Shown here piece after piece: positions 6,602 through 15,078 of a stretch of DNA of 34,866 nt (its first letter is position 1; the number at the start of each line of letters is the position of its first letter). The notes under the pieces were generated by a model. That model searched no databases, was not told the DNA's origin, and was given only the letters and a program-made list of their open reading frames with translations. The stretch is taken from contig JADLDI010000054.1 in the NCBI GenBank assembly GCA_020846745.1, positions 1-34,866 of the forward strand, in the 5' to 3' direction. A program made the translations under genes and the position numbers. Source of the stretch: Bryobacterales bacterium. Lineage in GTDB: Bacteria > Acidobacteriota > Terriglobia > Bryobacterales > Bryobacteraceae.

Positions 6602-7733
6602 GACCTGGAACTGGCAGCAGCGTGATTGGCCCAACTTCTTTTGGGACCGGTCCCGATTCATAGCGGCGGAAGCGCAATTCCTGGTGGAAGCGGGTGTGCT
6701 GGCCGGCACCCTACGACATCTTACGCCTCCCGATCGGGAACAACTAGCCATAGATGCGATGAGTACCGAAGCCGTAACGACCTCGGAAATCGAGGGAGAA
6801 ATCCTCGATCGAGCAAGCGTTCAGTCTTCGATCCGGCGCCACTTGGGGCTTTCGACCGAGAGACCGTCCGCGAAACCTGCAGAAGCGGGAATCGCGGAGA
6901 TGATGGTGGATATGTTTCAACATTCCTCGGACCCGCTCGACCGTTCGACGCTATTCCGCTGGCACAGCATGCTTCTGCAGGGTCGGCGGGACATTCGAGA
7001 TATCGGGCGTTACCGCGTCGGAGAAGAACCGATGCAGGTAATCTCCGGGGCTACTTACGCGCCCAAGATCCATTTTGAGGCGCCACCATCGTCCGCGGTT
7101 CCCGAGCAAATGGCCGGGTTCTTCGATTGGTACAGGCGGACAGCTCCCGGCGGACTCGATCCGTTACCCCCGATGATGAGATCCGCGATCGCACATCTCT
7201 ATTTCGTGTCTATCCATCCGTTCGAGGACGGCAATGGACGGATTGCGCGCGCGGTTTCGGAGAAGGTTTTGGCGGAGAGTCTGCACCGACCTTCGCTAGT
7301 GTCCCTCGCGTCGACGATATTGGTGCGACGCAGAAGCTACTACGACGCGCTGGAGGCGGCCAACAAGACGAACGAAGTGACGACCTGGGTGGGTTGGTTC
7401 TCCACGGTCGTAATCGAAGCGCAGCGTCGCAGCATTGCCAACATCGACTTCCTGATCGACAAGGCCAGGTTGTTGGACCGTATGAGGGGCCAGTTGAACG
7501 GCCGGCAAGAAAAAGCGCTACTCCGCATGCTTCGAGAAGGTCCGGAAGGATTCAAAGGCGGGCTGAGCGCCAGCAATTACGCGGCAATCACGGGAGCATC
7601 ATCTGCAACCACGACGCGCGATCTATCCGATCTTGTGGAAAAGGGCGCGCTGACGAGAACCGGGGAACGACGTCACGCGCGGTATCAGATAACAATACCG
7701 CTGCGCCGCGTCAGCCGGGTTGACCTGCTGTAG
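6600..7733 (+). CDS. Fic family protein with N-terminal DUF4172-type domain and C-terminal winged helix
   Basis: A 377-residue Fic-domain protein; such enzymes usually transfer AMP from ATP to a hydroxyl of a target protein. The N-terminus (WNWQQRDWPNFFWD) is of the DUF4172 type. An inhibitory motif T61-SEI-E65-G66 matches the [S/T]xxxE[G/N] helix of class II Fic proteins, which occupies the ATP site. The catalytic motif HPFEDGNGRIAR (206-217) is complete, so the protein should be active once relieved of inhibition. Residues about 310-370 look like a winged-helix DNA-binding domain. The ATG at 6600 is preferred over a GTG at 6588 because the family sequence starts at MTWNW. Two inverted repeats overlap its promoter and start, suggesting autoregulation. 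Confidence 0.92.
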   Translation: MTWNWQQRDWPNFFWDRSRFIAAEAQFLVEAGVLAGTLRHLTPPDREQLAIDAMSTEAVTTSEIEGEILDRASVQSSIRRHLGLSTERPSAKPAEAGIAEMMVDMFQHSSDPLDRSTLFRWHSMLLQGRRDIRDIGRYRVGEEPMQVISGATYAPKIHFEAPPSSAVPEQMAGFFDWYRRTAPGGLDPLPPMMRSAIAHLYFVSIHPFEDGNGRIARAVSEKVLAESLHRPSLVSLASTILVRRRSYYDALEAANKTNEVTTWVGWFSTVVIEAQRRSIANIDFLIDKARLLDRMRGQLNGRQEKALLRMLREGPEGFKGGLSASNYAAITGASSATTTRDLSDLVEKGALTRTGERRHARYQITIPLRRVSRVDLL

Positions 7734-7737
7734 GACT

Positions 7738-7767
7738 CTTACGCCGCGAAGCGCTTGAAGATCAGGC
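7738..7767 (-). pseudogene. Remnant of a second fabF 3' end
   Basis: This 30-bp segment matches the true fabF 3' end (8264-8293) at 26 of 30 positions in the same orientation. On the minus strand it encodes LIFKRFAA-stop, against LIFKRYTA-stop in fabF, so the differences are those of homologous coding DNA. The similarity stops at 7767. With the real tail it brackets the antitoxin/ParE remnant and orphan operator, as a target duplication or recombination scar would. Confidence 0.6.
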
Positions 7768-7838
7768 TTGCCAACTCGAGCGCCGCCAGCCATACCGAAG
7801 TGTTTACTACCATAGAGGCAGAGGCGGAAACATCCCGA

Positions 7839-8084
7839 ATGAACGCTATCCCACTCAAACCCGAACGGCAAGCGGCACTTGAGCGGTTTGCAGTTGAACG
7901 TGGACAGAGTCCTGCTGATGCACTGGACGATGCAGTAACTTCATTTCTCGAGTGGCAAACCCGCGATTTTAACGAAGCGGTCGAAGGTGTGCAGCGCGGT
8001 TATGAGGACGTGAAAGCTGGGCGTACGCGGTTCGCTATAGACGTTTTCGCGGACTTGCGCCGGAAACATGACTTTCCGAGTTGA
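7839..8084 (+). CDS. Antitoxin of a ParD/RHH-like type
   Basis: An 81-residue protein starting MNAIPLKPERQAALERFAVE, resembling short ribbon-helix-helix-type antitoxins that pair with ParE/RelE toxins. The C-terminal GYEDVKAGRTRFAIDVFADLRRKH is the toxin-neutralising type of tail seen in such proteins. The ATG at 7839 has GAGGCGG about 11 nt upstream. Its partner toxin begins inside its 3' end (17-nt overlap) but is truncated, so the antitoxin appears to be an orphan. It sits between the fabF-tail scar and the orphan operator array. Confidence 0.75.
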   Translation: MNAIPLKPERQAALERFAVERGQSPADALDDAVTSFLEWQTRDFNEAVEGVQRGYEDVKAGRTRFAIDVFADLRRKHDFPS

Positions 8085-8223
8085 GTTCTCTGCCGCAGCC
8101 GAACGCGACGCGGACAGCATCCTGGAGTGGCTGATTTCTGTTGCATATACGCCGTCCCCGACAGCGGTCCCTCTGATGGTGAAGCCCGTTCTGCCGGCTA
8201 TCGCTCATCAAATAGCGAAATGA
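8068..8223 (+). pseudogene. Truncated ParE/RelE-like toxin
   Basis: The frame starts MTFRVEFSAAAERDADSILEWLIS, the first strand and helix of a ParE/RelE-superfamily toxin, but leaves the family pattern after about residue 24 and stops at 51 residues, against about 95-100 for a complete toxin. The catalytic C-terminal part is absent. The unrelated sequence after about 8139 leads into the orphan operator array, so the break probably marks a recombination junction. Confidence 0.7.
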
Positions 8224-8253
8224 AGAGCGATAGGCAGGGACGTTATCGCTCAA
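8198..8253. promoter_or_regulatory. Orphan operator array resembling the Fic operators
   Basis: CTATCGCTCAT (8198-8208), a 14-nt gap, AAGAGCGATAG (8223-8233), a 9-nt spacer and TTATCGCTCAA (8243-8253) reproduce the geometry of the Fic operator region (right arm at 6546-6556, 14 nt, left arm at 6571-6581, 9 nt, right arm at 6591-6601). The core changes from ATCGAT to the ATCGCT/AGCGAT pair, and the 9-nt spacers are alike (GCACGGGTG and GCAGGGACG). No Fic gene follows: fabF ends at 8265 on the other strand. Confidence 0.65.
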
Positions 8254-8264
8254 CACGTAGACGC

Positions 8265-9506
8265 TTACGCCGTGTACCGTTTGAAGATCAGGCAGCCATT
8301 TGTCCCGCCAAATCCGAACGAATTAGACAAAGCCGTGTCGATTTTCATCTTGCGCGCCTTGTGCGGGATGAAGTCGAGGTCGTTGCCTTCGTCGGGATTG
8401 TCGAGGTTGATGGTCGGGGGGACGATTTGATCGCGCATGGCGAGGACTGTGATGCCGGCCTCGAGTCCGCCGGCGCCGCCGAGCAGGTGCCCGTGCATGC
8501 TCTTGGTGGAACTGATCGCGAGTTTGTGCGCGTGTTCACCGAAGCACCGCTTAATGGCGATGACTTCCAACCGGTCGCCGATTTCGGTGGACGTCGCGTG
8601 CGCGTTGATGTAGTCGATGTCGGAAGGACTCATTTTGGCGTCCTTCAGCGCGCGGTTCATCACGCGAACTACGCCGTCGCCATCTTCGGCTCCTGAAGTG
8701 ATGTGATAGGCGTCGGCCGTCATGCCGTAGCCCACCACCTCGGCCAGGATGTTTGCTCCCCGGGCCTTGGCGAATTCCAACTCCTCGAGAATGAGGATGC
8801 CGGAACCCTCGCCGACGATGAACCCGTCGCGGTCCTTATCCCAAGGGCGGCACGCGCGAGAAGGCTCGTCGTTGCGCTGCGAAAGCGCGCGCATTGCGGC
8901 GAACCCACCCACGCCGAGCGGCGTGATGGACGCTTCGGCGCCGCCGCAGATCATCACGTCGGCTTCGCCCCGTTGAATGATGCGGAAGGAATCGCCGATG
9001 GCGTGGGTCGACGTCGCGCATGCGGTCGCGACCGCAGAGTTCGGCCCCTTGGCGCCGGTCCGGATCGAAACGAAACCGGACGCGAGATTGATGATGGTGG
9101 CGGGGATGAAGAAGGGGGAAATCCGGTCGGGCCCCTTTTCGAGCAGCGTTTTGTGTTCGCGCTCGATCACTTCGAATCCGCCGATGCCGCTGCCGATATA
9201 GACGCCGGCATTCTCGGCGAAATCATCTGTGATCTTCAAGTTCGCGCTTTCCATCGCCATGTCGCCGGCGGCGATGGCGAAATGAATAAAGCGGCCCATT
9301 TTGCGGGCTTCTTTGCGATCGACCCACTTGAGCGGATCGAAGCCTTTCACTTCGCCGGCAATGCGGCAGTTGAATCTTGTCGCGTCGAAGTGGGTGATCG
9401 GCCCGATGCCGCTCTTGGCTTCCAGACACCCGCTCCAGGTTTCTTCCGTACCGATACCCAAAGCGGAGACGAGCCCCACCCCCGTTACCACAACTCTACG
9501 GTTCAA
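8265..9506 (-). CDS. fabF: Beta-ketoacyl-ACP synthase II
   Basis: A 413-residue KAS II, the condensing enzyme that extends acyl-ACP with malonyl-ACP in fatty-acid synthesis. The active-site cysteine lies in TACATS (Cys163), the two catalytic histidines in NAHATST and SMHGHLLGGAGG (about 304 and 341), and the C-terminus has the standard FGFGGTNG. The start is TTG at 9506 with GGAG 8 nt before it. It lies 56 nt downstream of acpP, the usual pair. Its 3' end is the site where a related tail has been duplicated (7738-7767). Confidence 0.97.
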   Translation of the reverse strand: MNRRVVVTGVGLVSALGIGTEETWSGCLEAKSGIGPITHFDATRFNCRIAGEVKGFDPLKWVDRKEARKMGRFIHFAIAAGDMAMESANLKITDDFAENAGVYIGSGIGGFEVIEREHKTLLEKGPDRISPFFIPATIINLASGFVSIRTGAKGPNSAVATACATSTHAIGDSFRIIQRGEADVMICGGAEASITPLGVGGFAAMRALSQRNDEPSRACRPWDKDRDGFIVGEGSGILILEELEFAKARGANILAEVVGYGMTADAYHITSGAEDGDGVVRVMNRALKDAKMSPSDIDYINAHATSTEIGDRLEVIAIKRCFGEHAHKLAISSTKSMHGHLLGGAGGLEAGITVLAMRDQIVPPTINLDNPDEGNDLDFIPHKARKMKIDTALSNSFGFGGTNGCLIFKRYTA

Positions 9507-9562
9507 AACAGAACTCCGTTCTTGAAGGGGCCCCGGTTGGGGCTCCCGCCACGGTACAAAGA

Positions 9563-9802
9563 CTACTTCTCGCCTTTTTTGGCTTTGATGTAGTCGATCG
9601 CGTCTTTCACGCTGGCAATCTTTTCGGCGTCTTCGTCCGGAATGTCGAGTTCGAACGCTTCCTCAAACGCCATTACGAGTTCAACGAGGTCTAGAGAATC
9701 TGCCCCCAGGTCGTCCTGAAATGATGCGGTGTCATCCACCTGCGCTTCGTCGACGCCCAGCTGCTCGACGATGATCTGCTTTACTTTCTGATCAATGGCC
9801 AT
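9563..9802 (-). CDS. acpP: Acyl carrier protein
   Basis: A 79-residue acidic acyl carrier protein. The phosphopantetheine attachment serine is Ser36 in [10 protein letters not shown], and helix II follows as [20 protein letters not shown]. The ATG at 9802 is preceded by GGGAGG at good spacing, and the family sequence starts there. It is transcribed into fabF and has a promoter about 80-110 nt upstream. Confidence 0.97.
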   Translation of the reverse strand: MAIDQKVKQIIVEQLGVDEAQVDDTASFQDDLGADSLDLVELVMAFEEAFELDIPDEDAEKIASVKDAIDYIKAKKGEK

Positions 9803-9822
9803 GTGTCCTCCCGTCGGGGCGG

Positions 9823-9844
9823 CGCCGGTTTGAGCGCCGGCGCA
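9823..9844 (-). promoter_or_regulatory. Hairpin in the acpP leader
   Basis: GCGCCGG (9823-9829) and CCGGCGC (9838-9844) form a 7-bp GC-only stem within the predicted acpP 5' untranslated region. Function unknown; it may stabilise the mRNA. Confidence 0.35.
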
Positions 9845-9883
9845 CGTACTGCTTACCGCGCGCCCAAGGCCCACAAACTTTCG

Positions 9884-9913
9884 AGTCTAGCCATGGTTTG
9901 CTCTCGGGCGCAA
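9884..9913 (-). promoter_or_regulatory. Probable acpP promoter
   Basis: On the minus strand TTGCGC (9913-9908) and TAGACT (9889-9884) are separated by 18 bp, giving a start near 9877 and a leader of about 75 nt. Confidence 0.5.
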
Positions 9914-9948
9914 GTACCGGGCGGGTGAACGCCCGCTACACTGGACCC

Positions 9949-10920
9949 ATGAGGCTGGTTCACGCGCTTCTGTCCGCCTCGCTGTGCACCGCTTGGGCGG
10001 GCGGCGAAGGCGACCCTCGCTTGACGCCTCTGCTTGAACAATTATCTGAGGAAGCCAGTGTTTTTGGGGTGAATGCGCCGCGCATCATTGCGCAGGAGCG
10101 CCTGCTGCACCGTGGACAGCGCACCCCCGCTTTTCGCATCAAACGGTTGCGCAATCAGTCGAAAGATAAACCGCCGGAGGTCAAGCCGGAGAAAGACATC
10201 ATCGAACGGGAGATCATCTCCGAGTACGCGTTCGGCACGGTGAAAGACGCGGCCGACTCGTTGCGCGAATTCCGCCAGCCGATCAGCGTGGACGGACGCC
10301 CGGTGCGCGGCGCGGCCAACGCGCGCCTGACTTTGGCGCGTAATGTAAGCTCTGACGACGACCGTGAACGCAAGCGCATGCTCGAGCAGTTCGAGAAGCT
10401 CGGGCTGGTAGGCGCGGCGACCGACTTCGGCCAGATGATCCTGCTTTTCAGCCGCCCGGCCCTTCCGCGGTTCCACTTCAACTACAAGGCCCCTGGGCGG
10501 TTAGCCGGTTCCGCCGTGTCGATCGTGCAGTGGTATCAACTGGACAGCGAAGCTTCGGCCCGCGTGTTCCGCGGCAACGATATGACTCGCGTGAAGATGA
10601 AGGGCGAAATCTGGTTTCGCGATTCCGACAACCGTCCGATCCGCATCACCGCGCTGATTCCCATTCGCGAAAACGACCGCGATGTCGTTCACGAAGCAGA
10701 GATCGATTATTACCGCAGCACCTACGGCGTCATGCTGCCGCGCGTGGTCCGTTACAAGAAAACCGCCGGCAAGGAGCTGGTAGTGGAGAATTACGGTTTC
10801 TATTCGAATTACCGCATGTTCAAAGTTGAGGCGGAGATCAAGTTCACCCCCGCCGAAGAAGAGGGTACCGAACCGCCGCAGAAACCGGGGCTTGAACCGG
10901 CGCAGGAACCGAAACGATGA
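9949..10920 (+). CDS. Secreted protein of unknown function
   Basis: A 323-residue protein with an N-terminal signal peptide (MRLVHALLSASLCTAWA) and no domain that I recognise. The middle (about 150-300) is rich in alternating beta-type segments such as ARLTLARN, GEIWFRDSDNRPIRITALIP and IDYYRSTYGVMLPRVVRY, a pattern also seen in outer-membrane or periplasmic proteins that carry lipids; that likeness is weak. The C-terminus is a Pro/Glu-rich tail. The ATG at 9949 lies 6 nt after a TACACT -10-like hexamer (9937-9942), so the mRNA may be leaderless. It overlaps the next gene by 4 nt, so the two are likely translationally coupled. Confidence 0.75.
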   Translation: MRLVHALLSASLCTAWAGGEGDPRLTPLLEQLSEEASVFGVNAPRIIAQERLLHRGQRTPAFRIKRLRNQSKDKPPEVKPEKDIIEREIISEYAFGTVKDAADSLREFRQPISVDGRPVRGAANARLTLARNVSSDDDRERKRMLEQFEKLGLVGAATDFGQMILLFSRPALPRFHFNYKAPGRLAGSAVSIVQWYQLDSEASARVFRGNDMTRVKMKGEIWFRDSDNRPIRITALIPIRENDRDVVHEAEIDYYRSTYGVMLPRVVRYKKTAGKELVVENYGFYSNYRMFKVEAEIKFTPAEEEGTEPPQKPGLEPAQEPKR

Positions 10921-11546
10921 CGGTCATTTATCTGCACGGATTTGCTTCAAGCCCGAAATCGCGCAAGGCACAGTTCTTTTCAGAGCGCTTTAAGGGCGCT
11001 GGGATTGAGTGCGTGGTTCCGGATCTGGAACAGGGGAACTTTCGCGACCTCACGCTGACAGGGCAGTTGCGCGTGGTCGAGAGAGCCGCCGCGGGCGGAA
11101 GCGTGACGCTGATTGGTTCGAGCATGGGCGGTTATCTGGCGGCGCTCTATGCGGCACGGCATCAGCAGGTGGAGAAGGTGATCGCACTGGCGGGGGCGTT
11201 CGACTTCGCGGCGCGCTGGCGCGAGCGGTTAGGAGAGCGGCAGATGGCGGAGTGGCGCGAGAAAGGCGCCATCGAGACGTTCCATTACGGCAGCGGACGT
11301 CCCGAAATGATTGCATATTCCTTGTATACGGACGCCCTGAATTACGAGCCATTTCCGGCCGTAAGCCAACCAACGCTGCTGCTTCACGGCCTGCGCGACG
11401 ACGTCGTTCCCGTAGACGCAGCTAAGCAGTTTTTATTAAAAAATCCGCAGGCGGAACTGGTGACGTTCGACTCCGGGCACGAACTGACGGACCAATTGGA
11501 TCGGCTGTGGCGCCATACCGCATCATTTTTAAATATTAATCTCTAA
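10917..11546 (+). CDS. YqiA-like alpha/beta hydrolase (esterase)
   Basis: A 209-residue alpha/beta hydrolase of the YqiA/YcfP type. It starts with the family-like VIYLHGFASSPKSRKA, has the nucleophile elbow GSSMGG (Ser69), an acidic residue in LRDDVVP and the histidine in SGHELTD near the C-terminus, so a full Ser-Asp-His triad is visible. These proteins are small soluble esterases with no well-fixed substrate. ATGA overlap with the upstream secreted protein gene implies co-expression. Confidence 0.85.
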   Translation: MTVIYLHGFASSPKSRKAQFFSERFKGAGIECVVPDLEQGNFRDLTLTGQLRVVERAAAGGSVTLIGSSMGGYLAALYAARHQQVEKVIALAGAFDFAARWRERLGERQMAEWREKGAIETFHYGSGRPEMIAYSLYTDALNYEPFPAVSQPTLLLHGLRDDVVPVDAAKQFLLKNPQAELVTFDSGHELTDQLDRLWRHTASFLNINL

Positions 11547-11573
11547 TGTGTGGAAGTAAAGCGGGTAGTACTT

Positions 11574-11579
11574 TATAAT
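11574..11579 (+). promoter_or_regulatory. Consensus -10 element of the first TonB receptor gene
   Basis: A perfect TATAAT at 11574-11579 lies 30 nt before the start codon. No clear -35 stands at the expected distance, so the promoter may rely on an activator. Confidence 0.5.
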
Positions 11580-11609
11580 TCGGCGAAAGGACCGAAGGGG
11601 TCACCTTCC

Positions 11610-14600
11610 ATGTCGAATTTCAAAAAACTATCCGCCGTTCTGTCCCTTCTAACCGGTTTTGCGACCGCTCTTTTCAGCCAGACCGGAACCATTCAAGGCA
11701 CCTTAACCGACGCCCAGGGCGGCGTTGTCGCGAACGCCCGTGTGACCGCCACAGATGAAGCCAAGAATCTGATTGCACGCGAAACGGTGAGTTCCGCGGA
11801 TGGCCGTTTTTCGCTGCGTCCGCTGCTGCCGGGCACTTACACCATCAAGAGCGAAGTACCGGGGTTCAAGGCGCTCGAACAAAAAGGCCTCAAGCTCGAC
11901 CAGAACCAGATCATGGAACTGGGCAACATCGTCCTGCAGGTGGGGCAGACCACTGAGTCTGTCACGATCTCAGCGGAAACACCACTGGTCGAAACCGCAA
12001 CAGCGAACAAGTCGTTCGTGATCAGTTCGCGACAGGTGACCGAGCTATCGCTCAACGGCCGCGACTTCCAATCGCTGATGCGAACGCTGCCCGGCGTGGT
12101 TTCAAACGACCGGTCGGACTTCCGCCTCGCCTTCAACAACACCGATGCGTTCAACGTGAACGGGTTGCGCGGCAGCGCCAACAACGTGTTTCTCGACGGG
12201 ACTATCAACACCGACGTCGGGGCGAACGACGGACAGTACACACAGATTTCACTCGATGCCGTGGGCGAATTCAAGGTCCAGACCAGCACGTTCAACGCGG
12301 AGTACGGCCGCAACCCGGGCATCATGATCTCGATCAACACCAAAAGCGGCAGCCGCGATTTCCACGGCACCGCCTACTGGTTTCTGCGCAACAACTACTT
12401 CGACGCGCGGCAGCCCTTCGACACCACGGGCAAGACCCAGCCGTTGAACTTCAACCAGGCCGGCGGCAATATCAGCGGTCCGATTTACCTGCCCAAGGTA
12501 TCGAGCCGCAAAGATCCGCGCATGTTCTTTTTCTTCAACTACGAAGGCACGCGGGCCACGCGCCCGATCGGCGGCAATTTCATCGATTTGGCGCACCCGG
12601 ACCTTCTAAACGGCGACCTCAGCCGGCTCTATCGCGACCAGCCGCTGCTCACTTCGAGCGGCCAGAACACCGGGTTCCGCGTGGGACAGGTGTTCCGCCC
12701 CGGCACGGTGGTCCGCGAAGCCGGCGGCCGGATCATCGGCGGCGACCCCTACATCGGCAATATCATTCCGAAATCCGAATGGAGCCGCAATGCAGCGGGC
12801 TTTATCAAGGTGATGAGTTTCTTCCCCAACCTGGGCAGCGCTCCGCCGACGCCCGGCCAGCCTGAAACGGTCCGCTATCCGTACCAGCAAGTGTATGGGT
12901 TCAAGAAAGACGGGAAGGTGCTGCGCTACGACTGGGCTCTGTCGTCGAAAGCCAACTTCTTTTTCCGCTGGGCCGACGACGCGCAGCAGGAAACGCAGAG
13001 CCTCGGCATCTTCGCCACGCTTCCGTCGCCGATCTTCCCGCAATATCGCAAGAAGCCCGGGTCATCGTGGTCATGGAACCTGGTCAACGTCATTTCGCCC
13101 AGCACGACGAACGAGTTCATTTTCGGCTACAACCGCCTGACACAGGTGGTCGACGTTCAGGATGGAACTTCCAGCAGCCTCTACGACAAAGCGGCGCTCG
13201 GCTTCCAGTTAAACGAGCTTTATCCCGACTCGAACCTCCGCAACCGCTTCCCGCGTTTCAGTTGCGGCGTCGGCACTTGCGGATACTCCGGTTTTCCGGC
13301 GGGCTGGGCGAGCGATGCCAAGCAGTTCGCCTGGACCGACAACGTGACGCTGAACCGCGGCGCGCACACATTCAAGGGAGGCGTGTTCTTCAACATGAAC
13401 CTCAACGGCCAACAGCCCTCCTGGACCGATGTGCCTAATTTCAATTTCGGCTCCAATCCGGAAAATCCGCGCGACACCGGCAACACCTTCGCCAACATGC
13501 TGCTGGGAAACTACACGAGCGTCAGCCAAACCAACGGGCGCTTCTACGGCGCCTTTAAGTTCTTCGGCGTCGAATGGTATCTGCAGGACAGTTGGAAAGT
13601 AAGGCGCAACTTCACCCTGGAATATGGTGTGCGCTGGGCATATCTCGGGCCGACGTACACAACCGGGCAGTATCTGCAGAACTATTGGGATCCGGGACGC
13701 TACAAAGCGGCAGAGGCCGTCCAGATCGATACACGGTCCGGGTTGCGCAACGGCTCCATCATTCCCGGCGCGGGCAATCCGTTTAACGGCATCGTGCAGG
13801 AAGGAAACGGCATTCCGCAGGGATTCGCCAAGCACCGGTACAACAATTGGGGACCGCGGGCCGGCTTCGCGTGGGATCCGTTCGGCAATGGCAAAACGTC
13901 GGTTCGCGGCGGCGCCGGCATCTTTTACGAACGCATTCGGCAGAACGCGAACAACTTCGACGGCCTAGGAAATCCCCCGCTGGTCTACACGCCCAATGTT
14001 TTCGCCGGACGAGTGGACGAACTCGGACCGGCGCTGGTGAACTCCGGCGTCCGCTCGCCTGTCGGCCTGTCGAGCTTCGATCCGCAAGGTCAGATTCCGA
14101 CCATCTACTCCTGGTCGATCGGTGTGCAACGCGAACTCGGACGCCAAACCTCTATCGATATCGCTTATGTCGGCAATGCGGGCCGTTACCTGCAATACCG
14201 CCGCGACTTGAACCAGTTGCCGCTCGGCACCACGCTCCGTCCCGGCCTGCTCGCCAGTGTGAACAACACGACGAACGCTCTGCGGCCCTACCTCGGTTAC
14301 ACCACCATAAACTGGACCGACTTTGGCGCGATCAGCAACTACAACGCGCTACAAGCCCGGGTGACCCGCCGCTTCTCTCGCGGGCTGACGGGCAACTTCA
14401 ACTACACGTGGTCGAAGGCCATGGCCGAGATCGATTCCGACACGACGGCGCTTGGCTACTCGTATAACCGGCACCGCGAGTACGGTCCCGCGGGCTTTGA
14501 TCGGACACACATCGTAACCATCGATTTCGTCTACGAACTGCCCCGATTCGTAAAGAGTTCCGGCATCGCCAACACGATCGTCAACGGCTGGCAGATCAAC

Positions 14601-15068
14601 GGCATCACCCGCTTCTGGAGCGGCAACCCGGCCACGATCCTCTGCGGAAACTGCAACCCCGGAACACTCAGCACGGCGACGGGTGGCGGCGCTTTTGCCG
14701 ACTATGCCGGCGGCCCCATCTACCCCGACGAGAAGACCCGCCGCAACTACTTCAATGTCGCCGCGTTTGCCCGCCCCGCGGAAGGCACGCTCGGCAACCT
14801 AGGAAAAAACACGTTGCGGCTGCCCGGGATCAACAACTGGGATGTTTCGCTGTTCAAGAATTTCCGCATTCACGAACGCATCAACACCCAGTTCCGCTTT
14901 GAAACCTTCAACACTTTCAATCACACGCAGTGGTCGGGCGTGAACACAACGCTAAGCGTTCCGAACCCTGGCGCCGTCCCCACCGATGCAACGCGCGGTA
15001 CGTTCGGCGAAGTCAACTCCACCCGCGACCCGCGCACAATTCAGTTCGGACTCAAGTTCCTGTTCTAG
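11610..15068 (+). CDS. TonB-dependent receptor with N-terminal carboxypeptidase-regulatory-like domain (Oar-like)
   Basis: An 1152-residue outer-membrane receptor for energy-dependent uptake, substrate unknown. Order: signal peptide (about 1-25, ending ALFSQ), a carboxypeptidase-regulatory-like beta-sandwich (about 26-105, with GTIQGTLTDAQGGVVANARV and GRFSLRPLLPGTYTIK), a plug domain beginning around LSLNGRDFQSLMRTLPGV, then a long beta-barrel finishing with a terminal phenylalanine (GLKFLF), as expected for BAM-dependent insertion. The ATG at 11610 begins the signal peptide; GAAGGGG precedes it. The TPR gene follows 10 nt downstream. The length and domain order match receptors expanded in Acidobacteriota. 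Confidence 0.9.
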   Translation: MSNFKKLSAVLSLLTGFATALFSQTGTIQGTLTDAQGGVVANARVTATDEAKNLIARETVSSADGRFSLRPLLPGTYTIKSEVPGFKALEQKGLKLDQNQIMELGNIVLQVGQTTESVTISAETPLVETATANKSFVISSRQVTELSLNGRDFQSLMRTLPGVVSNDRSDFRLAFNNTDAFNVNGLRGSANNVFLDGTINTDVGANDGQYTQISLDAVGEFKVQTSTFNAEYGRNPGIMISINTKSGSRDFHGTAYWFLRNNYFDARQPFDTTGKTQPLNFNQAGGNISGPIYLPKVSSRKDPRMFFFFNYEGTRATRPIGGNFIDLAHPDLLNGDLSRLYRDQPLLTSSGQNTGFRVGQVFRPGTVVREAGGRIIGGDPYIGNIIPKSEWSRNAAGFIKVMSFFPNLGSAPPTPGQPETVRYPYQQVYGFKKDGKVLRYDWALSSKANFFFRWADDAQQETQSLGIFATLPSPIFPQYRKKPGSSWSWNLVNVISPSTTNEFIFGYNRLTQVVDVQDGTSSSLYDKAALGFQLNELYPDSNLRNRFPRFSCGVGTCGYSGFPAGWASDAKQFAWTDNVTLNRGAHTFKGGVFFNMNLNGQQPSWTDVPNFNFGSNPENPRDTGNTFANMLLGNYTSVSQTNGRFYGAFKFFGVEWYLQDSWKVRRNFTLEYGVRWAYLGPTYTTGQYLQNYWDPGRYKAAEAVQIDTRSGLRNGSIIPGAGNPFNGIVQEGNGIPQGFAKHRYNNWGPRAGFAWDPFGNGKTSVRGGAGIFYERIRQNANNFDGLGNPPLVYTPNVFAGRVDELGPALVNSGVRSPVGLSSFDPQGQIPTIYSWSIGVQRELGRQTSIDIAYVGNAGRYLQYRRDLNQLPLGTTLRPGLLASVNNTTNALRPYLGYTTINWTDFGAISNYNALQARVTRRFSRGLTGNFNYTWSKAMAEIDSDTTALGYSYNRHREYGPAGFDRTHIVTIDFVYELPRFVKSSGIANTIVNGWQINGITRFWSGNPATILCGNCNPGTLSTATGGGAFADYAGGPIYPDEKTRRNYFNVAAFARPAEGTLGNLGKNTLRLPGINNWDVSLFKNFRIHERINTQFRFETFNTFNHTQWSGVNTTLSVPNPGAVPTDATRGTFGEVNSTRDPRTIQFGLKFLF

Positions 15069-15078
15069 AATCGCCTTT

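Noticed and set aside
8703..9593. Plus-strand open frame opposite fabF
   Set aside because: Antisense to a complete KAS II gene, no recognisable domain.
14986..15078. Upstream start for the TPR gene inside the TonB receptor
   Set aside because: It would add residues before a clear signal peptide; GTG at 15079 places the signal at the N-terminus.
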